The notes under the pieces are model-generated. The model saw only the letters and a program-made list of their open reading frames with translations, was not told the DNA's origin and did not search any database. A program made the position numbers and the translations under genes. A stretch of DNA of 33,348 bases from Rhizobacter sp. (GTDB lineage: Bacteria > Pseudomonadota > Gammaproteobacteria > Burkholderiales > Burkholderiaceae_C): positions 1 through 33,348 of the forward strand of contig JAKFUQ010000073.1 of NCBI GenBank assembly GCA_021732645.1, read 5' to 3'. Position 1 is the first letter of the stretch; every line of letters starts with the position of its first letter. This document shows positions 6,820-15,264 of the stretch, one piece after another.

Positions 6820-7985
6820 GTGGCGGCATCGTTCAAGCGACGGGCCACCCACCACCCGCCCAACACGGTCAGGACGACGCAAACCACCAGCGGTGCCGCC
6901 ACATCAACCGGCCCGAGGGCTTCGCCCTTGAGCACCCGCGCCATCAGCGTCGACTGTGCCAGGGCCGGCACCCACAGGTACCAGGGCGATTCGCCGCTCT
7001 GGTCGAACACCGACACCAGGGGAAGCAGCGAGACGGCGGCCAGCACCACGGTGCTGCTGGCCTGGGCCTCCTTGAAGCTCTTGCAGCGGATGGCAATGGC
7101 CATCAGCAGCGCCGACATCGCCGCGGCAAACGGCAGCAGCAGCAGCACAAACGCCAGCGCCTCCGGCCAACCGTACTGAAACATCGCCTGCAAGGTGTCG
7201 CTGCGCAGCAACCACTGCGCCGGGATGAAGCTGAAGCAGCTCAGCGTCGCGATCAGCACCGCCACGCTGGCGACCGCGCCCCACTTGCCCAGCACGATCG
7301 CACTGCGACGCGCCGGGTTCATCAGCAGCGGCTCCAGCGATCCGCGCTCGCGCTCGCCGGCGGTCGTGTCCAGGGCAGCGTTCAAGGCACCGTACAGCAC
7401 CGCCATGATCACGAAGAACGGCAGCATGCCGGTGATCTGGGCGGCACGGGTGCGGGCGCTGGCCAGGTCGCGCTCCTGCACCTCGAACGGCTCCAGCAGC
7501 TCAATGGCCACGCCGCGCAGCGCCAAGGTCAGCGTCGTGCGCTCCTGCGCATAGGCCGCGAGCAGCCGCTGCACACGGGCCGCGCCGGCCTGCGCCTGCG
7601 CATTGCCGCTGTCGCTGACCACCTCGATCGCAGGGGCCTCGCCACGATGCACGGCCGCATCGAAGCCCTTGGGCACGACCAGCACCGGGTCGGACCATTT
7701 GCGCGCGCGCAGCTGCGCTTCGTAGTCGACCGGTGGCGCTTTCACGATGTGCGTCTGCCGCTGCAGAAAATTCACCAGGCCCGGCGCGTGCGCTGCCCCG
7801 TCGAGATACACGACGCGGTTCTCGGCACGGGTCTCAAAGCTGGCCAGCAGTGCCGACAGCGCGACCAGCAGCAGCGGGCCCATCAGCACGCTGCTGAACA
7901 ACACGACCATCAGCGTGCGGCGGTCGCGCAGCGCATCGACGATCTCCTTGCGGTAGACGGCCCAGGCCACGCGCGGGGTGCTCAT
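6813..7985 (-). CDS. ABC-2 type transporter permease (NatB-like)
   Basis: This 390-residue inner-membrane protein has one membrane segment near the N-terminus (about residues 25-48), a large extracytoplasmic region (about 50-185) and five or so membrane segments at the C-terminal half, ending WWVARRL. The layout and the motif ERERGSLEPLLMNPARR in the cytoplasmic loop are those of ABC-2 permeases of the NatB group, members of which export sodium or unknown substrates. Its ATG overlaps the stop of the ATPase gene (ATGA), so the two form one transporter. The actual substrate cannot be inferred. Confidence 0.9.
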   Translation of the reverse strand: MSTPRVAWAVYRKEIVDALRDRRTLMVVLFSSVLMGPLLLVALSALLASFETRAENRVVYLDGAAHAPGLVNFLQRQTHIVKAPPVDYEAQLRARKWSDPVLVVPKGFDAAVHRGEAPAIEVVSDSGNAQAQAGAARVQRLLAAYAQERTTLTLALRGVAIELLEPFEVQERDLASARTRAAQITGMLPFFVIMAVLYGALNAALDTTAGERERGSLEPLLMNPARRSAIVLGKWGAVASVAVLIATLSCFSFIPAQWLLRSDTLQAMFQYGWPEALAFVLLLLPFAAAMSALLMAIAIRCKSFKEAQASSTVVLAAVSLLPLVSVFDQSGESPWYLWVPALAQSTLMARVLKGEALGPVDVAAPLVVCVVLTVLGGWWVARRLNDAATC

Positions 7986-8779
7986 AACGCCAGCTCGTGC
8001 AGCGGCGGAAAGGCCAGTTGCACGAACGCTTCTTCAAAATCGGTCTGCCCGGTCTGCGCCAGCAGCTCGTCCACCGTGCCCGCAGCCACGCTGCGGCCAT
8101 GCGACACCACGACGACCTGGTCGCACAACCGCTGGACCTCTTGCATGATGTGCGTCGAGAACACGATGCACTTGCCACCGCCCTCGGCCGTGCGCAGAAA
8201 GCGCAGCGACTCCCGCAGGCTGCGCGTGGCGGGCACATCGAGGCCGTTGGTCGGCTCATCCAGCACGATGTTCGCTGGGTCGTGCACCAGCGCGCGGGCC
8301 AGCGCGATCTTCATCCGCTCGCCCTGGCTGAAGCCCTCGGTGCGGCGATCGAGCAACGGCTTGAAGGCCAGCATGTCGGCCAGCGCATCGGCGCGCGTCT
8401 CGGCCTGGTCACGGCCCAGGCCTTGCAGCGCGCCGTAATAGACGATGTTCTCGCGCGCCGTCAGCCGTGGGTACAAGCCGCGCGCGTCGCTGAGCACGCC
8501 CATGCGCGCCAGCGCCTCGCGCGGACGACTCGCCACGTCGATGCCATCCACCGTCATTCGGCCCGCGTCGGGTGCGATCAAGCCGGCCAGCATCCGCAAG
8601 GTGGTTGTCTTGCCCGCACCGTTCGGGCCCAGCAGGCCGGTGATGCAGCCATCGGCCGCGGTGAAGCTGAGCTGCCCGACCGCCACGATGCCAGCCTGCA
8701 CCGGCGCACCGGTCAGCGTCTCACGCAGGCTGCGCGCAGGTGCGGCGAACCGCTTCGCGAGACCTTCGACGACGATCAC
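7982..8779 (-). CDS. ABC transporter ATP-binding protein (NatA-like)
   Basis: A 265-residue ATPase subunit. Seen: Walker A GPNGAGKTTTLRML (about residues 52-65), Q-loop region, the variant signature FSQGERMKIALARAL, Walker B NIVLDEPTNGLD and an H-loop His in IVFSTHIMQE. This signature (SQGE rather than SGGQ) and the sequence GVLSDARGLYPRLTARENI are typical of NatA/ABC-2-partner ATPases. It begins with GTG at 8779, overlapping the stop of the hydrolase gene by four bases, and overlaps the permease gene at its end. It powers the permease encoded next. Confidence 0.93.
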   Translation of the reverse strand: MIVVEGLAKRFAAPARSLRETLTGAPVQAGIVAVGQLSFTAADGCITGLLGPNGAGKTTTLRMLAGLIAPDAGRMTVDGIDVASRPREALARMGVLSDARGLYPRLTARENIVYYGALQGLGRDQAETRADALADMLAFKPLLDRRTEGFSQGERMKIALARALVHDPANIVLDEPTNGLDVPATRSLRESLRFLRTAEGGGKCIVFSTHIMQEVQRLCDQVVVVSHGRSVAAGTVDELLAQTGQTDFEEAFVQLAFPPLHELAL

Positions 8780-10335
8780 CGGGCGCCCTTCTCGACCACC
8801 GGGGGCGATGGGTTCACCGGCTCGAATGTCAGGGGCTCAAATACCAGTGGCCGTGGAATGTCAGCAACGCACGACGCATCGACGGCCAGCGCTGCGACGT
8901 CGTCTGCCGCATCGATGAAGCGGAACATCAACTCACGCACGCAGCCAATGCCCATCAGGCCGTGGCCGGCGTTCGCCACCGTCACCTGGCGCGCTTTCGG
9001 CCCCAGCGCACGCGCGACCCGGTCGGCGTGGCGCGGCGGTGTGGCCGGGTCGAGTCCGCCGCTGAGCAACAGCGTTGCCGTCGACGCCACCGGGATCTTG
9101 TAGAACGCCGCGGGCACCGTCCCACGCGGCCAGAAGGCGCAGGCTTGTTGGTAAAGCCGCGCCGCATGGTCGATGAACGGCGCGGTCAGCGATACCGGGC
9201 TCGCGCCTGGTGCTTCGGCTGGCATCTCACGCGCAAGCCGCGGCCCGTCCTCGGCGCACAGCACACTGAAATGCATGCCCATGGCGAGCGTGCCACCGCG
9301 TCGACTGGCCAGCGCGTCGGCCAACCCCAACAGCGCCTCGTAGCGCCCCTGCGCCGCCTCGCCGATCGCCTGCGGCAGCCCGGCCGCCAGCGACGGCGCA
9401 TACAGCGGCCCACGAACCGCGCCGAGCACCCGGTCGGCATCCAGCGTGAAGGTCTCGCGCTGGCCGGTCAGCGGATGGATCGCACTCACCGGCTTCGGCA
9501 GGCTGGCCAGCAGCGCCGCCCAATCGGCACGCAGCGTCGGATGCGCACGCTGGCAGGCCGGGCTGCGCTCGCAGTCGGCCAGCATCGCGTCGAACGCAGC
9601 CTGGGTGTCGATGCCCCCGCTGGTCGGCAGCACCATGTCGGGCGGCGCGACGCCATCGAGCACGCTGCGGCGCAGCCGCTCGGGGAACTGCCGCGCGTAC
9701 TCCAGCGCCGCGCGCGTGCCGTACGAGGCGCCGACCAGGTTGATGCGCTCGGCACCCAGCCGGGCGCGCACCGCGTCGAGGTCTTGCATCGCCATCGCCG
9801 TGGTGAAAAAGCGCAAGTCGTCGGTCGAGGTCAGCGGTGCGGCAGTCGACAACCGCGCCAGGCATTGCCGCAACTGCGCCAATTGCGCGGCCAGACCGGC
9901 CGGTTCCGCCAGCGGCGCGTGCCGGCGGTCTTCGCATTCCAACGACGCCGAGCGGCCCGTGCCGCGCTGGTCCACGAAGACGATGTCACGCCGGTTGTTC
10001 AGCCGGGCGAACAGCGGCAGCACCGCAGGCGCCAGCGCGATCGCGCTCTGCCCCGGCCCGCCGGCCAACAGAAACACCGGGTCCGGCAGTCGGCGGCGCG
10101 CCACGGCGGGCACCACCATGTAGTGAATGTCGATCTGCGGCCCATCCGGCCGCGCCGCATCCAGCGGCCGCCGCAGCACGCCGCAGCGCACCTCGTTGGC
10201 CAGCCCGGGCACGCGGCATGACGTGGTCACCGCGTCGGCTTGCGCGCGCAGCGCGGGCGCGCAGGCCAGCACCAGCAAGGCGACCCCGGTGGCGCGCCAA
10301 GGCAATGTCACCTTCAAGCCAGCCGCCGTTTCCAC
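8776..10335 (-). CDS. Secreted alpha/beta hydrolase, TAP-like/proline iminopeptidase group
   Basis: The 519-residue protein begins with a signal peptide (hydrophobic core GVALLVLACAPALRAQA), so it should act in the periplasm or outside. The fold markers are clear: oxyanion-region FLLAGGPGQSA, DQRGTGRS, nucleophile elbow GASYGTRAA (Ser), acid GGLDPATPP (Asp) and C-terminal AGHGLMG (His). This combination marks the tripeptidyl-aminopeptidase/proline-iminopeptidase-like hydrolases. It starts with GTG at 10335 after a G-rich site, and its stop overlaps the start of the ABC ATPase gene. Linkage to an ABC exporter and an acetyltransferase suggests a shared but unknown substrate. Confidence 0.92.
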   Translation of the reverse strand: METAAGLKVTLPWRATGVALLVLACAPALRAQADAVTTSCRVPGLANEVRCGVLRRPLDAARPDGPQIDIHYMVVPAVARRRLPDPVFLLAGGPGQSAIALAPAVLPLFARLNNRRDIVFVDQRGTGRSASLECEDRRHAPLAEPAGLAAQLAQLRQCLARLSTAAPLTSTDDLRFFTTAMAMQDLDAVRARLGAERINLVGASYGTRAALEYARQFPERLRRSVLDGVAPPDMVLPTSGGIDTQAAFDAMLADCERSPACQRAHPTLRADWAALLASLPKPVSAIHPLTGQRETFTLDADRVLGAVRGPLYAPSLAAGLPQAIGEAAQGRYEALLGLADALASRRGGTLAMGMHFSVLCAEDGPRLAREMPAEAPGASPVSLTAPFIDHAARLYQQACAFWPRGTVPAAFYKIPVASTATLLLSGGLDPATPPRHADRVARALGPKARQVTVANAGHGLMGIGCVRELMFRFIDAADDVAALAVDASCVADIPRPLVFEPLTFEPVNPSPPVVEKGAR

Positions 10336-10555
10336 GCACCCCCCGCCGCAGGCGAGCGAGGTTCGTTGAACACAGGTCGGGACATGGGTGGCTCCATCAC
10401 GCGCATTGAGGTTTGCGAGCGTAGCCGAGTGCGCGCGTCATCGAAAGCCGGGCGCGCTTCGTTACGCCAGTTCTCGTAGAAAATTTCTGCGCCGCAGCGC
10501 TGGCTACGCGCTGAGCGGCTTCGATGGCACCCCGACACGACAAGGATCCCTCACC

Positions 10556-11668
10556 ATGCGCACTCCCTTCAAGACGTTCAGCCTCGCCCTGGTCAGCCTG
10601 CTCGCCCTGGGCGGCGTCACCGGCGCGCAGGCCGCCGAGCCCAAGGTGCTCAACATCTACAACTGGTCGGACTACATCGCCGACGACACGATCAAGAACT
10701 TCGAGAAAGAGACCGGTATCAAGGTCAACTACGACAACTACGACAACAACGAGGTGCTGCACGCCAAGCTGGTGGCGGGCAAGACAGGCTACGACATCGT
10801 CGTGCCCGGCGCGCACTTCGCGAAGACGCAGATCGAAGGCGGCCTGCTGCAAAAGCTCGACCGCAGCAAGCTCACCAACTGGGGCAACCTCGACAAGGGC
10901 TTGCTTGAACAGCTTGCCAAGGTCGACCCGGGGAACGAGCACTTGGTCGACTGGATGTGGGGCTACATCGCGGTGGGCATCAACACGGCCAAGGTGAAGG
11001 CGGCCTTGGGCGACATGCCGATGCCCGACAACGCCTGGAGCCTGGTGTTCGATCCCAAGTACGCCAGCAAGCTCAAGAGCTGCGGCATCAATGTGCTGGA
11101 CTCGGCGTCCGAGGTTCTGCCGATCGCGCTGCTCTACGCCGGCAAGCCGCCGTTCAGCAAGGAAAAGGCGGACTACGACGAGGCCGCCAAGGTGCTCAAG
11201 GCCGCGCGCCCCTACATCACCCGCTTCTCGTCGTCGGGCTACATCAACGACCTGGCCGCAGGCTCGGTGTGCGTGGTGATGGGCTATTCGGGCGACATCA
11301 ACATCGCCCGGGCGCGGGCGATCGAGGCCAAGGGCAAGGTCGAGGTGCAAGCCCTGGTGCCCAAGGGCGGCTCGACCTTGTTCTTCGACACGATGGCGAT
11401 CCCGAAGGACGCAAAAAACGTCGCGAATGCGCACCTGTTCATCAACTACATCCTGCGCCCGGAGGTGCATGCCTCGCTGACCAACAAGGTGTTCTATGCG
11501 AACCCGAATGCGGCGTCGCTGAAGTTCGTCAAGCCGAATGTGGCGCAGAACACCACCATCTTTCTGAGCGACGCCGACAAGAAGATCATGACCGCGCCGG
11601 ACAGCGTGCCGCAGGCGATACGGCGCGTGCAGACAAGGGTGTTCACGGCCTTCAAGGCTGGGAAGTGA
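10556..11668 (+). CDS. potF: Putrescine/polyamine ABC transporter substrate-binding protein PotF-like
   Basis: A periplasmic binding protein (370 residues, the same length as E. coli PotF) that would capture putrescine or a related polyamine. It has a signal peptide (FSLALVSLLALGG, cleavage probably after AQA at residue 26), the family start VLNIYNWSDYI with the binding-site Trp-Ser-Asp, SSGYINDLAAGSVCV and the region FFDTMAIPKDAKN. ATG at 10556 follows AAGGA at a good distance; the frame is open further upstream (10388) but lacks coding character there. No permease or ATPase genes of a Pot system adjoin it; the other subunits may be elsewhere. PotF-type specificity is by similarity; spermidine or another polyamine is possible. 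Confidence 0.93.
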   Translation: MRTPFKTFSLALVSLLALGGVTGAQAAEPKVLNIYNWSDYIADDTIKNFEKETGIKVNYDNYDNNEVLHAKLVAGKTGYDIVVPGAHFAKTQIEGGLLQKLDRSKLTNWGNLDKGLLEQLAKVDPGNEHLVDWMWGYIAVGINTAKVKAALGDMPMPDNAWSLVFDPKYASKLKSCGINVLDSASEVLPIALLYAGKPPFSKEKADYDEAAKVLKAARPYITRFSSSGYINDLAAGSVCVVMGYSGDINIARARAIEAKGKVEVQALVPKGGSTLFFDTMAIPKDAKNVANAHLFINYILRPEVHASLTNKVFYANPNAASLKFVKPNVAQNTTIFLSDADKKIMTAPDSVPQAIRRVQTRVFTAFKAGK

Positions 11669-11724
11669 GCCTATCCCTGCCTTGAGGCCCGGCGGGCGGG
11701 GTTTGCCTTGCGTGGCAGCGCGCC

Positions 11725-12095
11725 GGGTTTCGGCCCGGCCGCCGAGTAACTTTCTTCTGCTGGCACAGAAGAAAGTCACCAAAGCAAAGGGCCTGAACAC
11801 CAGCCATTTGGTCTGCTCGCTGCGGCTACACGCCTACTTCAGAGGCTCTGGCCCGAGAACATTCAGCGAGCTACCGCCTCGGTTTCCTCGCTCAGGTTCA
11901 AACATGCGGTATCGACACGCCTCGACCCTTCGGGTCCTCGGTTTGAGTTCTTGTGCCAGAGCCTCTGCAGTCCACCTGTAGCCGTAGCGTGGTCACCAAA
12001 TGGGCTGGTGTTCAGGCCCTCTTTTTTGGTTACTTTTTTCTGGGCCAGCAGAAAAAAGTGACTCGCCCGCCGGGGCGAATACCCGGCGCGGTGCA
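11725..12095. repeat. Long imperfect palindrome (about 370 bp) with terminal hairpins
   Basis: The gap between the convergent genes potF and opgD (449 bases) is filled by a large inverted repeat centred near 11904. Matching arm pieces include the hairpins 11749-11776 and 12032-12059 (each an 11-base perfect stem with a 6-base loop), the tract around GGGCCTGAACACCAGCC (about 11789-11806) against 12003-12018, and a 13-base pair 11840-11852 against 11955-11967. GC-rich flanks (about 11725-11748 and 12060-12095) pair imperfectly too. Short ORFs on both strands translate the same peptide (LLLAQKKVTK) because of the symmetry and are not genes. I associate this type of sequence with dispersed repeats in Burkholderiales genomes, from memory. 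Confidence 0.8.
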
Positions 12096-12117
12096 ACACA
12101 AAGCGAGCCGACGTCAG

Positions 12118-13728
12118 TCAGTACAAAGTACGCTCAGCCATCGGCGGCGGCACCCACTGATAAAGCCAAGTTTCTGTCAGCGACTGCCCCTCACAGCTGA
12201 GGTACAGCCGCAACTCGATCGGCTCGGTCGAGGCGGTCGGCACGACATCGAACAAGGCCCGGTAGCCGCGCACCGCGTGCAATGGCCGCGCCGAGGTGGT
12301 TTCGATGCGGGCGCCGGCTGACGCCGTAATCACCGCCGTCACCGCCGCGTTCGCACCGATCAGCGCCAGGTCGCCGCCGGAAAAATCGACCGCGAAGCGC
12401 CACGAAAAATACGTGCGCTTCTTGCCGACGACCCCGCCCAGGCCGGTGCGAGTGGCCACGCACTTCGCCAGCGGCGGCTGCGCGGGTGCCTGCGCACCCC
12501 AGTAGAGCCGGTAGCCCAGCAGCAACTCCTCGCCGGCCTGGGGCTTGCGCGCCGGGTTCCAGAACGCGACGATGTTGTCGAAGGTTTCGTCCACCGTCGG
12601 GATCTCGACCAGCTGCACCGAGCCCGCGCCCCAGCCCGATTTGGGCTCGACCCACAGGCTGGGCCGCTTCTCGTAGAACACGCCGTCGTCCTGGTAGTGG
12701 TCGAACGCGCGGTCTCGTTGCAGCAGGCCGAAGCCGCGCGGGTTGTTGTCTTGGAAGGCGTTGAAGGCGAGCTGGCGCGGGTTGGTCAGCGGGCGCCAGA
12801 TCCACTCGCCGTTGCCGGTCCACATCGCGAGGCCGTCGCTGTCGTGGATCTCGCCGCGCCAGTCGTAGCCCATGCGGCGGTCGTTCTCGCCGGTCTGGAA
12901 CATGCTGGTGCAGGGCGCGATGCCGAGGCGATCGATGGTTGTGCGCGGGTACAGCGCAACATCGATGTCCATCACCTGCGTGTCGCCCGGCGTGATGACG
13001 AAGCGGTAGGCGCCGGTCACGCTGGGCGAGTCGAGCAGCGCGTACACCGTGATGCTGTTCGAGCCCACGGCCGGGCGTTCGAGCCAGAAGCCTGTGAAGT
13101 TCGGAAACTCCTCCGGCGTCGGCGCACCCGTGTCGATCGCCAGGCCGCGTGCCGACAGGCCGTACTGCCACTCGCCACCGACCGCGCGGAAATAGCTGGC
13201 ACCCAGGAAGGCGGTGATGTCGCGCTGCAAGTCGGTATGAAAATTCAGCCGGAAGCCGGCGAAGCCGAGGTCGCGCGGCAGTTTCGCGTCGGCCAGGCCG
13301 CTTTTGCCCTGATCGAACATGTCGGGCACATAGGCCAGTTCCTGCGCCACGCCGTCGGCCAGCTCGTACAGCCGCACCGGCGACTTGAAGTACAGCCCGA
13401 GGTGAAAGAACTGCGCCTGAAAGCGCCGTTTGTCGCCGCGCCACAGCGCCTGGTCGGGGCGGAATCGGATCGACTGGTACGCGTCCCAGTCGAGCGCCTC
13501 GACCGCTTGGGGCAGCCGCGTGCTCGGTGGCGCGTAGGGCTTGCGCGACAGCGAGAGCGCCTGCCCCTTCAAGCCCGCGTAGTCAAAGCGCTGCGGCGCG
13601 GCGATGGCCTGCAGCTTCTCGGCCCAGGCGGGCACGGCAGCGCTGCCCGCCAGCGCCGCGAGGCTGGTGATGAACTGCCGGCGTGGAAGGGGCCGGTGGG
13701 CGCTCGCCGTCACGCGACCGTTCGTCAC
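12118..13728 (-). CDS. opgD: Glucan biosynthesis protein D (OpgD/MdoD), Tat-exported
   Basis: OpgD is a periplasmic protein that shapes osmoregulated periplasmic glucans. The product (536 residues from this start; E. coli OpgD is about 551) carries a twin-arginine signal (PRRQFITSLAALAG, Arg16-Arg17, cleavage likely after VPAWA). It then shows typical blocks such as FDYAGLKGQA, FHLGLYFKSPVRLYE, LGFAGFRLNF, SMFQTGENDRR, ENDRRMGYDWRGEIHDSDGL and NNPRGFGLLQRDR. The Tat signal separates OpgD from the Sec-exported OpgG. The GTG at 13728 overlaps the stop of the DUF427 gene (GTGA) and is preferred; another GTG lies at residue 6. No opgH glucosyltransferase gene is near. Confidence 0.93.
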   Translation of the reverse strand: MTNGRVTASAHRPLPRRQFITSLAALAGSAAVPAWAEKLQAIAAPQRFDYAGLKGQALSLSRKPYAPPSTRLPQAVEALDWDAYQSIRFRPDQALWRGDKRRFQAQFFHLGLYFKSPVRLYELADGVAQELAYVPDMFDQGKSGLADAKLPRDLGFAGFRLNFHTDLQRDITAFLGASYFRAVGGEWQYGLSARGLAIDTGAPTPEEFPNFTGFWLERPAVGSNSITVYALLDSPSVTGAYRFVITPGDTQVMDIDVALYPRTTIDRLGIAPCTSMFQTGENDRRMGYDWRGEIHDSDGLAMWTGNGEWIWRPLTNPRQLAFNAFQDNNPRGFGLLQRDRAFDHYQDDGVFYEKRPSLWVEPKSGWGAGSVQLVEIPTVDETFDNIVAFWNPARKPQAGEELLLGYRLYWGAQAPAQPPLAKCVATRTGLGGVVGKKRTYFSWRFAVDFSGGDLALIGANAAVTAVITASAGARIETTSARPLHAVRGYRALFDVVPTASTEPIELRLYLSCEGQSLTETWLYQWVPPPMAERTLY

Positions 13729-14003
13729 TCGACGGTGACGCCTTTGGCGAACGCGACCCGGCCCTTGATGTTGGAGGCGGCCTCGGTCGGCTCGGGGTAG
13801 TACCAGACCGCGTTCTCGTTCATGTCGCCTTCGACCATCAGGCTGTAATAGTGCGCTTGACCCTTCCACGCGCAGCCGGTGCGGTGGTTGCTGAAGGTCA
13901 CATGCTGGCGCTGCAAGCTGGCTTCGGGGAAATAAGAGTTGCCTTCGACGGTCACGATGTCGTCGCTCTCGGCAATGGTCACGCCTTTCCAGGTGGCTTT
14001 CAT
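13725..14003 (-). CDS. DUF427 domain-containing protein
   Basis: A 92-residue single-domain protein of the DUF427 family (beta-rich, function not established). Family landmarks: KATWKGVTIAESDD, GNSYFPEASL, GCAWKGQAHYYS and a C-terminal NIKGRVAFAKGV. An AAAGGA ribosome site precedes the ATG at 14003. It overlaps opgD by four bases and follows the WYL regulator gene by 73 bases in the same direction, so the three may be one transcript. Confidence 0.9.
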   Translation of the reverse strand: MKATWKGVTIAESDDIVTVEGNSYFPEASLQRQHVTFSNHRTGCAWKGQAHYYSLMVEGDMNENAVWYYPEPTEAASNIKGRVAFAKGVTVE

Positions 14004-14076
14004 CGGTTTCCTTTCAGCTTCCTTTGCGAGAACTATGGCGGCAGCGGCCCAACCGGCGGCAGCAGCAGACGACCCG

Positions 14077-15087
14077 TCAAGCGTACAACGCCGCGGCGTG
14101 CTGCAAGCGGCGGCCCACGGCGGTGGCCAGCGCCTTGTCGCCGGTCACACGCACGCTGTCGCCATGCCGCAAGATGTCCATCATCAGCTCGGTCGCGTCG
14201 ACGTACGGCACTTTCAGTTCGTAGCACCCGTCGCCATCGGCCGGACCCAGCCAGCGCGAGGTTTGCTGCGGGTGCCATTCCTCGTTGGCCACCCACTGCG
14301 CGGCATCGGGCTCGAACACCAGCGTGGCCCATTTCACTCTTTCGCCCGCACCGCCATAGATGCCATAGCCCGCATCAAGCGCGGTCTCCAGGTCTTTCAG
14401 CGCCACCGACTTGGCGCGGCTGTCCAGCGAGCGCGCCGCCTTGACCGCATCGAGTGCAAACCGGCGCAGGCCGTCGCTGGCGTGGCACCACGCGTCCAGG
14501 TACCAGGTGTTGCGGTAGTTGACCAGCCGCTGCGGTGACACCTCACGTTCGCTGGTCGTGCGGTCGCTGCGCTTGAAGTAGCGCAACCACACCCGCTTGC
14601 GCTGCACCAGCGCGCTGCCCAACAGCTCGAAATGCTGGCTCGGCACGCGGCGCCGCGCCGTGCCGATCACCTTGACGCGTCGCACCAGCTCGCGGGCCTC
14701 GGACTCGTCGGCACCCAGCAGGCCCTGCAGCCGGTCCATCATGGGTTGCAGGTGCCGCGCCAGCACGCCATCGTCGTCGAGCCCGGCCATCAGCTGGTGC
14801 ATGGTCAGCAACGCATGCAGCTCGCGTTCGCTGAACCAGATGCCCGGCAGCTCGTGATGTGCCGATTTCGTCGCTGCGTTGGCACCGACCGGGGGACCGT
14901 CGAGGCGGTAGCCGTTGTCGGCGCGGGTGTAGGTGATCGGTGCGCCCAAGCGGTCGCGCAGGTACTGCAAGTCACGCTTCAGTGTGGCGGGCGACACCGC
15001 CAGCTCGGCTTGCAGCGTGTCGAAGCTGACGCAGCCACGGCCGCGCAGCAGCAACTCGATCTTGTAGAAGCGTTCGGTTCGGTCCAT
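14077..15087 (-). CDS. WYL-domain transcriptional regulator (YafY-like)
   Basis: A 336-residue regulator with an N-terminal winged helix (residues about 1-60: MDRTERFYKIELLLRG, recognition part VSPATLKRDLQYLRD), a central WYL domain (about 150-225, with NTWYLDAWCH giving the family motif) and a C-terminal WCX-type extension. Such proteins bind nucleic-acid or nucleotide ligands and often control DNA-damage or defence genes; this group, lacking such neighbours, has no known target. The ATG at 15087 has GGAG seven bases upstream; the frame is open far upstream only because of high GC. Two palindromes at 15124-15142 and 15187-15205 lie just upstream and are candidate operators. Confidence 0.93.
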   Translation of the reverse strand: MDRTERFYKIELLLRGRGCVSFDTLQAELAVSPATLKRDLQYLRDRLGAPITYTRADNGYRLDGPPVGANAATKSAHHELPGIWFSERELHALLTMHQLMAGLDDDGVLARHLQPMMDRLQGLLGADESEARELVRRVKVIGTARRRVPSQHFELLGSALVQRKRVWLRYFKRSDRTTSEREVSPQRLVNYRNTWYLDAWCHASDGLRRFALDAVKAARSLDSRAKSVALKDLETALDAGYGIYGGAGERVKWATLVFEPDAAQWVANEEWHPQQTSRWLGPADGDGCYELKVPYVDATELMMDILRHGDSVRVTGDKALATAVGRRLQHAAALYA

Positions 15088-15123
15088 GGGTGACTCCGCG
15101 GTGGTTTCGCGATAACACACAGG

Positions 15124-15142
15124 TGGCTCACCCGATGAGCCA
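15124..15142. promoter_or_regulatory. Palindromic site 1 upstream of the WYL regulator
   Basis: TGGCTCACCCGATGAGCCA is a perfect 7-5-7 inverted repeat, 37 bases upstream of the regulator's ATG. A near-identical copy lies exactly 63 bases away (15187-15205). Candidate operator for autoregulation; not proven. Confidence 0.55.
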
Positions 15143-15186
15143 GCATTTGCCGAGCATACGCGAAATAGTTTTGCATCAGGCTCAGC

Positions 15187-15205
15187 TGGCTCACCCCATG
15201 AGCCT
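15187..15205. promoter_or_regulatory. Palindromic site 2 upstream of the WYL regulator
   Basis: TGGCTCACCCCATGAGCCT repeats the first site with two changes and has a 6-base perfect dyad. It is nearer the divergent HNH-like gene (start 15265). Two same-facing copies 63 bases apart would lie on the same side of the helix. Confidence 0.55.
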
Positions 15206-15264
15206 GTGGCTGCACACACTGCATCCTTCGCGGCATGTCGCTGCGCCCCCAAGGAGCCCCCGCC

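Noticed and set aside
10397-11800. 467-codon minus-strand frame
   Set aside because: Antisense to potF, which has signal peptide, ribosome site and family motifs.
11682-12099. Two short ORFs sharing LLLAQKKVTK on opposite strands
   Set aside because: They translate the two arms of the inverted repeat and overlap each other.
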